From Megaustenia siamemsis (Eukaryota > Mollusca > Gastropoda > Stylommatophora > Ariophantidae), in the NCBI GenBank assembly GCA_032433765.1, contig JAVIAB010000092.1, forward strand, positions 69,989,995 through 70,053,994: a stretch of 64,000 nucleotides of DNA, written 5' to 3'. Below the pieces are notes generated by a model. It ran no database searches and was not told the DNA's origin. It worked only from the letters and a program-made list of their open reading frames with translations. Below, piece by piece: positions 37,261 to 49,369 of this stretch. Position 1 is the first letter of the stretch; each line of letters opens with the position of its first letter. Both the position numbers and the translations under genes were made by a program.

Positions 37261-37421
37261 AGAGAAGAGGGCAGAAGTGCAAGAGGCATACCCAGATGGA
37301 TAGACAGCACCGAAGAAGCGCTACAACAACATCAGCTGACAATGTGTGAAACCGCCAAAAGGGGGAGAACCAGAAATTTGTATCTCCTTCGACACCTTCA
37401 CGGCTACAAGAGGAAGTGAAG
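37261..37421 (+). pseudogene. LINE C-terminal fragment (duplicate of 16921)
   Basis: Same RWIDSTEEAL fragment, with the stop at the same place. Confidence 0.6.
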
Positions 37422-37737
37422 AACGAGAGAGAAAATCATTGCATATGGTAGTGAATCCTGCAAATAAGCTCAAAGTGCGTCCATGTTTTGTCGTTATACA
37501 GGAAGAATGTAGAAAACACCAGAGGACATGTAAAAAAAAAGGTGTAATGGGGACGTTCAAAACGAGACAAAGATATAAATAAACATCGTCCAGGAGGAAG
37601 CAATGATCATTTCTGGCCATCTGAAAGGTTCCGCTGAAACATTGTTATTAATAAACAAGTGCGGAAATATACAGTTGTAAAGTAGCAAACTTACCTAAAC
37701 CAGCAGGCGGGGTACACGATGGTCACCCCTCCCCTCC

Positions 37738-38376
37738 TTTTTTTCAATTCTTCTTCTTCTTTTCTCTTTTCACTGATACCTAAAAGGTGTCGTGGTTTAT
37801 ATCATTTGTCGTTCTTGAGCTGCTCGATCTGTCTGAATTAGTGACTTTCCTTTGTTGTTACATGTCTCTGTCACTGCATCTATCCATCTTCTTCTGGGTC
37901 TTCCTCTTGGTCTTTTTCCATGCATTCTCGAGTAGAACGCACTCGATGGTGATTGATAAGGATTCATTCTGACCAGGTGCCCAAACCATTTAAGTTGTTG
38001 TTCTATATATTCATGGCAGGGTTTTGTTCCTACTATTTTTCTTATGGTTTCATTTGGTATTCTATCTCTTCTTGTGTTGTTTGTTACTTTTCTCAAGCAT
38101 CGCATCTCACATGTATTGATCTTTCTTAAATAGGATTTAGAAAGGGTCCATGTTTGACTTTCATAGCACAAAGTTGGTATAAAAATGCTATTTATCATTT
38201 GTTGTTTAGCTGGCATAGAAATGTTTGGATGCCTTAGCAATGGTGAAAGCTGGTATGTGACAGCATTTGGTTTTTGTATTCTCATGTCAATTTCTCTGTC
38301 TAGTTTTCCATCTTCTGTGACCATTGTGCCTAAATACTATTTTTCAATTAATTTAAGTAATTTTAAAGAAAAAAAG
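37738..38376 (-). pseudogene. LINE C-terminal fragment (duplicate of 17400)
   Basis: A 175-codon minus-strand frame (37797-38324) reads without a break from MVTEDGKLDREIDMRI through KWFGHLVRMNPYQSPS to GKRPRGRPRRRWIDAVTE and AAQERQMI. This is the natural C-terminus of this LINE family. It lacks the reverse transcriptase catalytic motifs. Confidence 0.83.
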
Positions 38377-38704
38377 GAAGAATAAAAGAAAAAAGAAAGC
38401 TGCCAGAACTTTCATATTTAACAAACGCAAGCGGTGACGTACGTTTCACAGCAACCAGAAACAACTTGTTGGCTTTGTCTTCGATTCGTGTCAACCTGCC
38501 AAACAGCGGGGTTGGTAATGCTACGGCTAACGTTCTTGCTGACCATACCGGAAGTGCCTGGTATTTCTGCCGTCCCGCTATTTACCGTCGATGTGCCAAA
38601 ACTGGTCATCTCTGAAAATAGACAAAAAATCCAGTAATGAAACCAACCGTTCAGCGACTTTACGAGGGTGTGTCTGTGTCATGTACGACGTCATTTTGGA
38701 CTAT

Positions 38705-39174
38705 CATCATCATCAAGTACCGGGCCTAAAGGCGTAGGTGATCATGTCTCTCCACAACCTTCGATCTCGGCAGCTATTTTTCATTTCTGTTGTTGACCTT
38801 CTGCCAAGCCATTCACTTAAGCTGTCTGTTATTTTTTCTCTTTGCTTCCCTCTATCGCTTCGTCCCTCAATTTTTCCAGTTGTTACAATATACTCCAGTT
38901 GTTCTCTTCTCATTACACGGCCAAAAAATGATGATTGTTTCTTCCTAATATTGGAAATTAGCTCTCTTTTTGCTTTGACCTCTCTCATAACATCTTCATT
39001 ACTCTTCTTAGCTGTCCATGGTACTCTCAACATTCTTCTGTAAAACCACATTTCTACAGACTCCAGTGATTTTCTTGTCTGTTGTCCTATTGTCCATGAT
39101 TCGCATCCATATGTTAAGGCTGGCTCTACATAACTTTTAAGAACTCTTTTTCCTTTCTGGACTTCTTTTCTTTT
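38705..39174 (-). pseudogene. RTE-type LINE 3' fragment with TSD (duplicate of 18370)
   Basis: Target-site duplication TTTTGGACTAT at 38694-38704 and 39175-39185. The frame is more open than in copy 1: it continues through ITDSLSEWLGRRSTTEMKNS to LWRDMITYAFRPGT. Confidence 0.88.
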
Positions 39175-39251
39175 TTTTGGACTATAGAGGAACTAAAAGG
39201 CAATAAATGAGTAGTCATGGGACCCATCAAATAAACAGAAAATAGTGACAG

Positions 39252-39548
39252 AATCTATATATATATATATATTTAGTGCGTTCCCCAGCTTTAACCTCTG
39301 GCGAAGTCCCTAGAGACTAGGAACTGAATTGTGTGTGTTAATTCGTTGTTTCCCTAGCAGCCGTGTGCATAAGGGTCCCTCGCCGTACAAACACACTTCA
39401 TGCCGGGCCTCACTGCTGAGACCAAAGGTGGTTGTCGCAGAGAGAAATCACTAATAAAAATCCCAACTGGTGCAGCCGGGATTCGAACTCCCAACCTCTC
39501 TGTCTCGAGACAGAGAATCTTGCCTCGAGAACAACCAATTTACCCTGA
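39252..39548 (-). repeat. tRNA-derived SINE (duplicate of 18921)
   Basis: Same SINE, with single-base differences such as GCCGGGCCTC versus GCCGGCCTC. Confidence 0.6.
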
Positions 39549-39789
39549 AATAATATGAAATAAGAAAAAAGTAGCGGGATCAAACATGCAAAAGGATGAA
39601 CAATTTGAATTATGGCAAATTGGTCATTACTCTCAAACAAACACGGGAACATATTGTGATTTATAAACACAGACAAAGATAATTATCATTAATGTTTTTT
39701 TGCTAAGAAAATATAAAATAGCAACCTGATTTGGGTAACAAGACGAACACCATCATCTAGAACTGTGATGTAATGATAGCAACAGAAAC

Positions 39790-40058
39790 ATTACAGCTGA
39801 GAGCGGTCAGCGACCCTCACTTGGGTATGGGCTTCAGTATAAAGAAACTACTTCACCATACAGTCCCGTCATGCGAGTGGGGATTGAAGAGGGAAGGCAA
39901 CCGGCATTCAATAACGTTATATTGAAGTCGGATGTTTGGATCGACAGGCACGAATATTGGTTTGCAAACTACAACAGGGCGTAACCACTTAATGCTCTCT
40001 TAAGGGCGGATGAGAAAGACTATTATTTTTGTCTAAAGTGGTTGGATGAACGCGAGAA
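39790..40058 (+). repeat. Family A element (duplicate of 19450)
   Basis: Same diverged copy as in segment 1. Confidence 0.65.
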
Positions 40059-40269
40059 AGAAAAGCAGATAACTGCATCTATTTAATTTTAAAAGTAACT
40101 TTAGGCTCACCGTTACATTCTTATGTTAGGATCAAAACACTTTGGACATACCCAGAGGTGTTTCAATCTTCTCTTCTAGCAATCACCATTAATTACTGAC
40201 CAAACGTAAAATTGCCAGTTGACACTGCTGCTTCTGTAAGCAGTTGCTTAAATTAGAAACAGTTCTCAG

Positions 40270-41490
40270 TATCTCCACCAACAGACAAAGTGTTAACATG
40301 AATGTCGATTTTTTTCCATTTCAAGAAGTAATTCTCCAGCCAAAGAAGCTAGATCAGTCCCATCCTTATGTAAATGCTCACAAGTCATCGAGATTGACCC
40401 ATAACATTTCTTAATGTTGTGAATGGTGTTATAATGACTAAGCCAGCGCACATCTGTAGCCTCAGGAATTCTCAGCATTGGATCTGAATTTTCTTCAATG
40501 TCATGGAGGACTGTGTCTGGTTTTGCAGATTGACGGAACAGCTTATATGTCTCTGACTATCACTGAAAGTGACAGTACAAGAGACCTATAATTTCTGTAG
40601 GGAATAGTCCTTCCTGAGATATATGACATTCTCTTGTGAACCCCGGAGTTATTGCCCGAAAAATTAGAACCTCCATCAAAGCAACAAGCAATAATATTAC
40701 CAAATGATATACCTCTTCTATTTATTTCACTTTAAACACAATTTATCATGATTTCAACTATTATTTTCAAGTGGAATTGTGCACAAAAATGTCTCTCTAA
40801 TTTTTCCACAGTCTGTCACGTATCTCACACAGCTCAGATTTTTTGGCAGTGTTTGTGGATTCATCAGCCTTTAAAATAAATAGTTTCTCTTTAATTTTAA
40901 TAGCAAACTGTTCATCAAGTACCTCTCTCATGCAACATTTCACAAACTGTAACTTTACTGCAATATATAGCTCGTCCACTCTGTTTCTGAAGCCAATCAC
41001 TTCAACTCTTAACTCACGGTCCCATCAAATTTCTCGCAATCTGTTCATATTTTGTTGTGTGAGTTACCTCCTCTTTAAGTAAGAAATATAAATACCTCAT
41101 CAAAAATACACGTGGTATACCTATTTTCTTCAATATCAGCTGGTGTAGGATAGAGTGAGTAGGTATCTTTTCATGCAAAATATGAAAATTTTGATTTCTC
41201 GATTGCATTTTATTTATATTGATAGGAATTATGATGAGATTTTTTTCAATTTCCGGTAGTTCGTGTTGCATTCTTATAATTAGTGAAAGGATCATTAATA
41301 AAGACACCTTTGGTTTTCTGAAGTAAGCTTGCGTCATTCAGATAGTATCTAGATAAAGGGCGACAAAAAATAGCACTCTATCTTTATCTTTAAAAAGTCA
41401 CTTGTATTTATCTGTCCAAGAATCAATAAAAGGTTTATATCTGACTTCTCTCGGAGTAGGTCCAGATGAACCAGCAGCTGGTATGGGCAC
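40270..41490 (-). pseudogene. hAT-type transposase remnant (duplicate of 19930)
   Basis: Same decayed frames. The piece 41014-41337 is slightly longer here (it includes MTQAYFRKPKVSLLMIL) because two bases absent from copy 1 restore the frame. Confidence 0.65.
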
Positions 41491-41631
41491 TGAATCGTGA
41501 GAAAATGTATCTATGGTAGTTGTCTGAATAAGAGGTCTGCAGCATCTTCCACAGCTTTTTCATAGAAATTACATTCAAGGGCACGGTCAACAATGTAGGT
41601 ATGAGGCTTCAGCTTTTTAGCAGATATATAA

Positions 41632-41953
41632 GTTGTCAGCGACCTACAGCTGATGGCTTGTGCCAGGATCGGTGAACCAGAACCATCCAGATCTTGCTTC
41701 ACCTCTCCGTGGTGCCTCCAGTAACAGACTAACCTGCATGTCTGGTCAAGCGAGTAGGGATCAAAGAAGGAAGACAACTCGGTACTCAAAAATGTGCTGA
41801 AATCGGATGTGTTGGGCCGAAAGGCGCAAATATCACAGTTATACTGCAAACCCAAACACAACGCAGACACGCCCACTTAACGTCATTTTAAGGGCGGATG
41901 ACGAAGAGGTGTACTCCTTTTAGTCATCGGGCGAACGCTAGCAAGCAAGCATA
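41632..41953 (+). repeat. Family A element (duplicate of 21290)
   Basis: Same well-preserved copy. One fewer T upstream (CTTTTTAGC versus CTTTTTTAGC). Confidence 0.8.
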
Positions 41954-43423
41954 AGAATGTGCGCTTACCACTCATTATGAAAGTCTGGTATCTCAATTCT
42001 AAATTAATAGTTTGTTTTCTAATAAAACTGAACAACAACCACAACCTCAAGAAACGATAACTGTCTTGGTTAGAAACAAAATATAAGGCTCTATAAACAA
42101 ATTATGCATATGTTGGCAAACCTAACTCAGTTATTTGTCACAACGTTGATTTTATAATAGGCTTTATATATACAAATAGCAGTTGAAATTAAATTATGTG
42201 GCTGAATCTATATAACAACACAGTAGAGATGTCAGCACTTATGGACCGGTCCTATTTGCAGTGAGGATGACCTGTCGACTTCAAACTGAAACTGAAGCTA
42301 ATCTAAAGATTCACAATTTGTAATCACCGATCACACACACCAGAAGTTATTCCCGGAAAAAGCTAAACGTTCAGTGCCCGAGCCCTGACTTGAACATCTC
42401 AATTTTTGTATTTCTCGTTACCAAAAACCTTCCAATTATATAATTTGTGTTCCTCATGTTCATTGTTACAAATGTCATAATCTTATAACCTTAGATAGTA
42501 TTGTTTTATAAGTCATATACGAGTCATATAAATTTAATTATTAGATATTTATAATATTCCGCTGGAAGTATGTTTTTAATTGGGGGGAGGGGGGAGAATA
42601 ATTACAACACTTCCGCTTCCACCACCCCAGCTAAACCCTGAAATAAACCTTGATTTGGCTCATAAACTCTTAATGTCGTGACTTGATTCATTCCTCAGAT
42701 CATTTTAACCCTCGTTAGAAGGTCTTTTGGACGTTCCACTAACTCCCTGGCAACTGTTGATCTGACAGAATGGGCATCTCCGTCTTTCCTCATCATCATC
42801 TGTGGAGCTCCAGTAAAATGTACAACTTGCGCCCTCAGACGTTGGTGAAAATTGTGGCTCTTGAGCTTGTGCATTTAAAGTGAATTTGATTTATGGACCA
42901 CTGCTCAACAAGAATTAGATAAACAACACGATGCGCATACAAATAATTCAAGTATGAACATATGTCAATTTAAAAATCCCAGGTAGAAAAGAACAAAAAT
43001 ACCACGAAGAGGGCTAGTGAAGAAACGTATTAACGAGTTTCACAAAGTTGAGGTAAAATAGAAATGGAAAGACGCGACGGTGCATGCGAACAGAACTATT
43101 AAAATTGTGCAGCAATGACAATGAAAACTAAATATTAAAAATATGCCGCGCGTTGACCAGGTTGTATCTTAATTGAAGCGTTTCATTTTTGCTTCACTGT
43201 ACGCTTTCTTAATTAAGTAGTCATTCACAGCTGTCAGCGAGTTTTCTCCTTTTCACTTGAGGTTGCGTGCTATGATGAGATTCCGTTTCAGATTTATGTG
43301 ATTTGTTTTTTTTTCCCTTCTAACGTTGTTTCAGCTATTTATAAGAGTATCTTTATATCAAAGCAGTGCTACCAGTGCAAGATACAGCCCGCAGATTAAA
43401 AAAGACTATTATGAAAATAACCA
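41954..43423. other. Unassigned interval (duplicate of 21614)
   Basis: No gene or recognised repeat, as in copy 1. Confidence 0.5.
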
Positions 43424-43850
43424 TCACTGAAATGAAGTGTGTCAGACGTATGATAGGAAACAGCCTGAGAGACAAGATCAAAAATGAAGAGTAACCAAAA
43501 AATAAAAAAAGACTAGAAACGTAACCAGCTGAAGGAACAACAGATCAAATGTTTCGGGCGTGTGATAAGACATACATAATTAAATCAAATACAACAAATG
43601 ACCAACAAGCGATACGGGAACATCAAAGCAAGAGGCCGACCAAAAAATGGTGGATAAACGGAATACTAGAAAGACTTGGAGGTAGAACAGTAGAAAAGGT
43701 AATTAAGGGCAAAAAAAGGGGCAAAAGTAAATGCGGAAGGAAGAGAAGAAAAAGGGGAAAAAGTAAATGAGGAAGGAAGAGAAGAAAAAAGGGGAAAAAG
43801 TAAATGTGGAAGGAAGAGAAGAAAAAAGGAAGAAAATAAAAAATAAGTTA
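43424..43850 (+). pseudogene. Decayed LINE fragment and purine-rich minisatellite (duplicate)
   Basis: Duplicate of 23080-23500, with the same frame breaks and slightly different unit lengths in the GGAAGAGAAG repeat. Confidence 0.6.
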
Positions 43851-44013
43851 TTTAAGATAAAATAAATGGTACCATGTGTTAATATTAATGTGCTCGTAAA
43901 ATGTTAGTAATTTAGAATGTCGGAGCTAATATAAAACATAAATCATATGAAGCCTTTTGTTTTCCATCTCTTATCTTCCGGTGATCGCTTTCAAACTCCA
44001 TATCCTAATAATA

Positions 44014-44346
44014 GCATTTCATCATCACATGTACCGTGCCTGCTGGCGTAGGGGATCATGTCTCTCCACAACTTTCGATCTCGACAGCTTTTTATCATTT
44101 CTGTTGTTGACCTTCTGACAAGCCATTCTCTTAAGCAGTATGGTATCTTTTCCCTTTGCTTCCCTCTATCTCTTCGTCCCTCAATTTTCCCAGTTGATAC
44201 AATATATTCTAGTTGTTCTCTTCTCATTACATGGCCAAAAAATGATGATTATTTTTTCCTAATATTGGATATTAACTCTCTTTTTGCTTTGGCCTCTTTT
44301 GGTCAGAACGTTTTCTTTACTCTTCTTAACTGTCCATGGTAGTATC
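44014..44346 (-). pseudogene. RTE-type LINE 3' fragment (duplicate of 23668)
   Basis: Same broken minus-strand fragment. Confidence 0.8.
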
Positions 44347-44349
44347 AAT

Positions 44350-44384
44350 GTTCTATTAGTATATATAATATATACTAATAGAAC
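44350..44384. other. Perfect palindrome, 17-bp arms (duplicate of 24004)
   Basis: Identical 17-bp arms around one central base, unchanged since the duplication. Confidence 0.9.
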
Positions 44385-44758
44385 CACTTTGTGTTTTTGT
44401 GTTACAATTCTGGTTTTCTCGAGATGACGTATTTTATGTTCTATCTGAAGTGATAGGAACATGTTTTGTACAAGTTATTCGTCCTGTGTCCCTACATTTA
44501 CAGCTATCTTCCCCTTCAAAAAACATGTATCATGGATGATTCATTGTAGCCTGTGTCTTGTTGCAGAGCCTTACATTACTCAAAGTTATGACTAACTTCA
44601 CTAAATTGTTTTCTTTATTTGTCTCAGTTCATATTTTGTGTATTTAATTTCCAACAATTATTCATGTCAAGATTTGTGTTAAAATAATGGGTTCCACTTT
44701 ATGACTAAACCCTCAAAATGTTTAAGGAAAATCATATATCCAAGGGATGCTGGTAGTT

Positions 44759-45560
44759 TGTTTGATTCTACTGTTTGATTTCAATGTTTACTTCTATTAT
44801 TTGATTTAATTGTTTAATTCTATTGGTTTATTTCAATGTTTACTTCTATTATTTGATTTAATTGTTTAATTCTATTGGTTGTTTTCAATGTTTACTTCTA
44901 TTCTTTGATTTAATTGTTTAATGCTATTGGTTTATTTCAATGTTTACTTCTATTATTTGATTCTATTATTTGATTTAATTGTTTAATTCTATTGGTTGAT
45001 TTCAATGTTTACTTCTATTATTTGATGCTATTGTTTGATCTCGTTGTTTAATTCTATTGGTTGATTTCAATGTTTACTTCTATTATTTGATTTAGTAGCT
45101 TAATTTCGTTGTTTGATTCTGTTGTTTGATTTTGTAGTTTAATTCTATTGGTTGTTTTCAATGTTTACTTCTATTATTTGATTTAATTGTTTGATACTAT
45201 TGTTTGATCTCGTTGTTTAATTCTATTGGTTGATTTCAATGTTTACTTTTATTATTTGATTTAGTAGCTTAATTTCGTTGTTTGATTCTGTTGTTTGATT
45301 TTGTAGTTTAATTCTATTGTTTGATTTCAATGTTTGATGCTATTGTTTGATTTCATTATTTGATTTCGTTGTTTTATTATACTGTTTGATTTCATAGTTA
45401 TATTCTATTGTTTTATTTTAAGCGTTTGATCTTATTGCTTGATTTCATTGTTTGGTTCTATTCTTTAATTACATTGCTGATTCTATTCTTTTGATTTGAT
45501 TGTTTGATTCTATTCTTTGATTTTATTATTTATTGTATTCTTTGATTTCATTGATTGCTC
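44759..45560 (+). repeat. T-rich minisatellite, full array
   Basis: Imperfect ~51-bp units as at 24411, continuing past the duplication boundary. Toward 45560 they become irregular TTTGATTCTATTG-type words. Confidence 0.9.
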
Positions 45561-45689
45561 CTACGATTCTTTTATTTCAAAGTTTGTGTAGTTCCTAGGA
45601 AATAAAGTTTACAAAAGTTTACAGTTTTTCCATTTTCTATTTAAAAAAACACACACATACGCTTCTACTTAAACAAAGACCAATATATG

Positions 45690-46165
45690 CTTATTATACA
45701 TGGCCTTTGGCGTCTTGACAGACGGTTGGTAACAAGCAATCATGAATGATAAGTCAGTAGTTTGGTAAAGCATTAGTGTCTCATACTGGGTGCTGCTTTA
45801 CTGAACAGCTTCTCTCGTGGCTAAATTTGCCAATCCTGGACAGACAGATCCATCCACAGAACGAGCAAGGTGTACCCGCGGTTTCCGACCTTGTCTCCTT
45901 TCTCTTGCGTCTTTTGTCATGTGAATTTGACATCAGCACTGTCTCGAAAGTTGCTGTGCCATTTTTTTATGTTTGCTCTCCTTGTGCTACGATCCGCAGC
46001 CACATTTTCCCAGTTCCTTTCACTTATAGAAAATTCCCTCAAGGAAGCCCTGCAAACATCCTTATATCTCAGCACTGGTCTGTCCTTTGGTCTCTTTTTC
46101 CGTTTTATATGCTTAATAAAGGCGACAATATGCCTAATAAAGACCACTGTATGCTTAATAAAGAC
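45690..46165 (-). pseudogene. LINE C-terminal fragment with zinc-finger-like end
   Basis: The minus strand reads RPKDRPVLRYKDVCRASLRE, ISERNWENVAADRSTRRANI, then after a frame change CSFCGWICLSRIGKFSHERS. The RYKDVC / W..AADRS.WR block followed by a CxxC...H finger is the usual C-terminus of a widespread family of LINE-encoded reverse transcriptases. No catalytic domain is present and the frame is interrupted. Confidence 0.7.
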
Positions 46166-46870
46166 TGCTGTATGCTTTTAAATTAAACATAAATATACAA
46201 TATGGAATTTGATGCCCTAAAATCAACAAATCACCGAGTCCCGTTGGAACGATTGGTCACAGACAAGCTCTTTTCACCCATCCCTACTCATCTACTTTTG
46301 CCTGTTCCTCTCATGGCAAATGTTTTTGTGAGCTTACAGGCCCCTTTGTCGACATGATGCCATACTCTATTCTCAGATTCCCTCCATTTTTTTAATGAAT
46401 TGATTATTTGGTTCCCTTGTTCAGATTTTTGTAAAAATGAAGCGCCAAAGTTCAATAGCATCGCGACACACACCACCTATTCACAAGCACCGTTCGGGAC
46501 TGGTCTCAGTGGATGAATGGTGTGTAACCCACAAGTGAGATCACAAATCTCTTAAGTAAGCGATTACAACAAAAAGGTTGCAGAGATTGCATTTCGCATC
46601 GAAAGGCAAGGGATCGTTCTGCTGCTTTCACAAAATATAGCCTACACGCTACGTAACAACTCTTTCATTTCTTATTTTTTAAAAATCATACTGCGCGGCC
46701 ACAACATGAACTGGAGAAAACACCCCTCCACGCTTCGAGTGCAGTGAAGATAGAACACAGTGTTATTACCAATATAAGTGTAATCACCTTCAGAGTTTTA
46801 GTAAAGTGGTCAGCATTACGCCAACATGTATTTCTTTCACAGAAAAATAATTCCCGGTAGCTATTTTAGA
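46166..46870. other. Unassigned interval
   Basis: Short AATAAAGAC...ATGCTTAATAAAG repeats (46115-46170) and an open minus-strand stretch without recognisable motifs. No gene is supported. Confidence 0.4.
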
Positions 46871-46965
46871 TGGGGTTAATCTAGAAGTGGGTTTTCGTTG
46901 TCTGAACCACTTGCTCTCCTTCGATCAGTTCATTAACCACTTCGCTACCACCCTTTGTTTGTTGT
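46871..46965 (-). repeat. Possible tRNA-derived SINE head
   Basis: On the minus strand, GGTGGTAGCGAAGTGGTTAA resembles an A box, but the B-box-like CAAGTGGTTCAGAC is weak. It could be a decayed SINE head or chance. Confidence 0.3.
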
Positions 46966-47098
46966 TAGGATCTTCATCACTGCACATTGGATTAACCCAT
47001 AGGTGGTCTAATATTCCGCTCGACAATCTCGAGAAAATCCGAATGGAATCCTGGCCCACGTGACTCTGTAACCCGGCTTCGTATCTAAAGTGTGGGTT

Positions 47099-47286
47099 GA
47101 TTACATCAACAACAACATCAACAGCCCATCGATTTAACTTTCTAAAAAGTGCCAAAAAAGTACAACAATTAAACAAGAAAGAACTTTCATTAATGCGTTT
47201 TCTTAGTTCACCCTTACAGTCCTAGCTGGCAACCTGAGTTTATAGGTCTGGGAATATAAAACATTGTTAATTTCTATATTTTGGTG
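47099..47286 (+). repeat. Left arm of fold-back structure
   Basis: About 185 bp whose reverse complement recurs at 48237-48426 with only a few differences (ACATCAACAACAACATCAAC ... GGTCTGGGAATATAAAACAT). The arms enclose ~950 bp with a minisatellite and a tRNA-like sequence. Confidence 0.9.
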
Positions 47287-47462
47287 ACAATACTGCCCCG
47301 GCAGCGGCCTTATTATGACCTACTATTTGTAATTGTAACTGGCAAGAGTTGTTTAACATGCGCGAGTGTACATGGGACCTCTTGTTTACTGCCGTTATCC
47401 GAGAAGGCTAGACATTGGATCTCACTACACAAGAAATCAGGGGTGGGTAATTTCATAAAGAA

Positions 47463-47775
47463 ACTACGAATTAATTGTTGGAGATAATTAATAAATGAAT
47501 ACTATTATATATTAATTGTTGGAGCTAAATAATAACAAAAGAAATCTATTATATATTAATTGTTGGAAATAAATAATAATAAAAGAATACTATTATATAT
47601 TAATTGTTGGAGATAAATAATAATAAAAGAATACTATTATATATTAATTGTTGGAGATAAATAATAATAAAAGAATACTATTATATATTAATTGTTGGAG
47701 ATAAATAATAATAAAAGAATACTATTATATATTAATTGTTGGAGATAAATAATAATAAAAGAATACTATTATAGA
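47463..47775 (+). repeat. 44-bp minisatellite
   Basis: About seven units of 44 bp (TTGGAGATAAATAATAATAA then AAGAATACTATTATATATTAA), the last five almost identical. It lies inside the fold-back structure. Confidence 0.95.
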
Positions 47776-47869
47776 GGGAAACTTCAGAGGCGATAATTCA
47801 GCGAATTACAGGAGGAAGAGGTATGTTTACAGCACTCGGAAAGAAATGAAAAATCATCATCACTTCTGG

Positions 47870-47975
47870 GGGGGGGGGTGTGGAGAGGGGTTTGAACTCA
47901 GGTCCTTCTCGTCCCGATACAAACATCGTACCTCTAGTTTACCCAGCCCTCTACCGCTGTTTCAAAGTCTCAGCA
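47870..47975 (-). repeat. Possible tRNA-derived SINE head, minus strand
   Basis: Minus strand reads CAGCGGTAGAGGGCTGGGTA, then further on CCTGAGTTCAAACCCC, a good B-box match. The spacing fits a tRNA-derived head. There is a run of G (GGGGGGGGG) downstream on the plus strand. Confidence 0.45.
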
Positions 47976-48236
47976 GGAAATAAATTAGTCCAGGATTCGA
48001 CATTCCCAAAGTGTACACAGGGTGGTTACATCGCATACAATAGCATATTCATTACTACCCACGCTAAATATGTAACATGCATACTGCGCGTTTACAGCAT
48101 TATAAAAATATATACATGCATAAAGCAATGATATATTACCCAACTCTAAAAAAGTAAAGTGCACAATGCGTGGTTACAGCACAAACAACAAGTAATGGTT
48201 TATTACTCCACCCTAAAAACACAAAAGTGCACATTT

Positions 48237-48426
48237 TTTGGATAAATATAGAAATCAACAAATGTTTTATATTCCCAGACCTATAAACTCAGGTTGCCAG
48301 CTAGGCTGTAAGGGTGAACTAAGAAAACTCAATAATGAAAGTTCTTTCTCGTTTAATTGTTGCACTTCTTTGGCACTTTTTAGAAAGTTAAATCGATGGG
48401 CTGTTGATGTTGTTGTTGACGTAATG
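48237..48426 (-). repeat. Right arm of fold-back structure
   Basis: Reverse complement of 47099-47286, with small differences such as CATTTGTTG versus CATTGTTA. Confidence 0.9.
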
Positions 48427-48799
48427 CCACGAGTTGATGCGGGCAAGTTGCCCTTTGAATCATTGATTTGGCGAGTCGTAATGTCTTGCTTGACATTCCC
48501 GGCTCTTACTGGGGAAGTTGGAGTTCGTCTGTCCCAGGCTATGCTGAGAAACTACTAATTCAGCCCAGAGGTACTGCAATACAGGGTCTTCTATATCAGT
48601 AAAAGCCACCACTACTGGGAACACGGCGATCCTAGCTTCTGTTAGCCAGCCTGTTTTGACGCAGACTGTTTACCAGGGGAGACCACGAGGAGGTAGAACT
48701 GCTAGGTCTTGGTCAACTGATGGTGCGCCGACCCTGCTATTACGACCGCAGGTCTCAGTCGTTTCTGCTCTCCCAAATCAATGGGCTAAAGCGCCTATT
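48427..48799. other. Unassigned interval
   Basis: GC-richer than its surroundings, with no stable frame. Probably part of an unrecognised repeat that leads into the family A copy at 48800. Confidence 0.4.
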
Positions 48800-49075
48800 G
48801 GCACCAGAACGGAAAACTATCAGCGACTCATAGCTAATCGCTTGCACTAGGATCGATGGACCAGACCTATCAAGATTCTGCTCTACTCCTTCATGGTTCC
48901 ATTTAAAATCATACAAGTTTGGTTAAATGAATGGAGATCGAAAGGGAAGGCAAGCAGCCACTAAAGAATGCCATGCTGAATAAAGATGTATTGGACCAAA
49001 GGCTATAGTAGGGCAACTTGCTGTAAACAACGCTTTTAAAGAGAAGGCGATGAAGACGGGCAGGCGTCAGTTAGC
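48800..49075 (+). repeat. Family A element, diverged copy
   Basis: TATCAGCGACTCATAGCTAA, GCTTGCACTAGGATCGATGG, CTCCTTCATGGTTCC, GATCGAAAGGGAAGGCAAGC and GAGAAGGCGATGAAGACG follow the family A order. The 3' end is shortened. Confidence 0.6.
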
Positions 49076-49174
49076 AAAGGAGAAAAAGAAGGATAAATCA
49101 AGCATTGGAAGAAGGTATTGAAATAAAACTTGAGTGCTTCAATGAATAAAAGTAAAGTTGTCTTGTTTTGTTAC

Positions 49175-49369
49175 CTGGTGCCAGGTGTATATTCTCTGGA
49201 GGTGTCTGGCTGAAAAGTCCAGGGTAGAACTGGATAATGAGCTCTTCCATCGGAACGACCATGCGTACGCATCGCGCGCATTCATTGTTACACGACCACC
49301 ACTTGTTATGATTGGCTAGTGAGCACGTGATCAACAGCAGCTGCAGCAGAGTGGCGACCCCTGGCAACT
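49175..49369 (-). CDS. Candidate internal exon, unknown protein
   Basis: A minus-strand open segment of 195 bp (~64 codons). It is bordered by a good acceptor-like sequence (TTTGTCTATCCAACAG) and a donor-like CCAG/GTAACA. The translation is hydrophobic at first (LLQLLLITCSL), then Cys- and Trp-containing (HNKWWSCNNECARCVRMVVP, FYPGLFSQTPPENIHLAP). The stretch is CpG-richer than its surroundings. There is no ATG at the start, so it could only be an internal exon. I do not recognise the protein. A chance open frame is at least as likely. Confidence 0.2.

Larger units (their letters stand above)
33467..45099 (+). repeat. Single-copy part of 20.3-kb tandem duplication, copy 2
   Basis: Near-identical repeat of 13141-24752 with the same transposons in the same order. 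Where the copies differ in length by one or two bases, this copy usually preserves the longer run and the more open frame (for example at 34230, 34420 and 38030). Past 45099 it continues into T-rich minisatellite sequence that is missing from copy 1. Confidence 0.95.
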
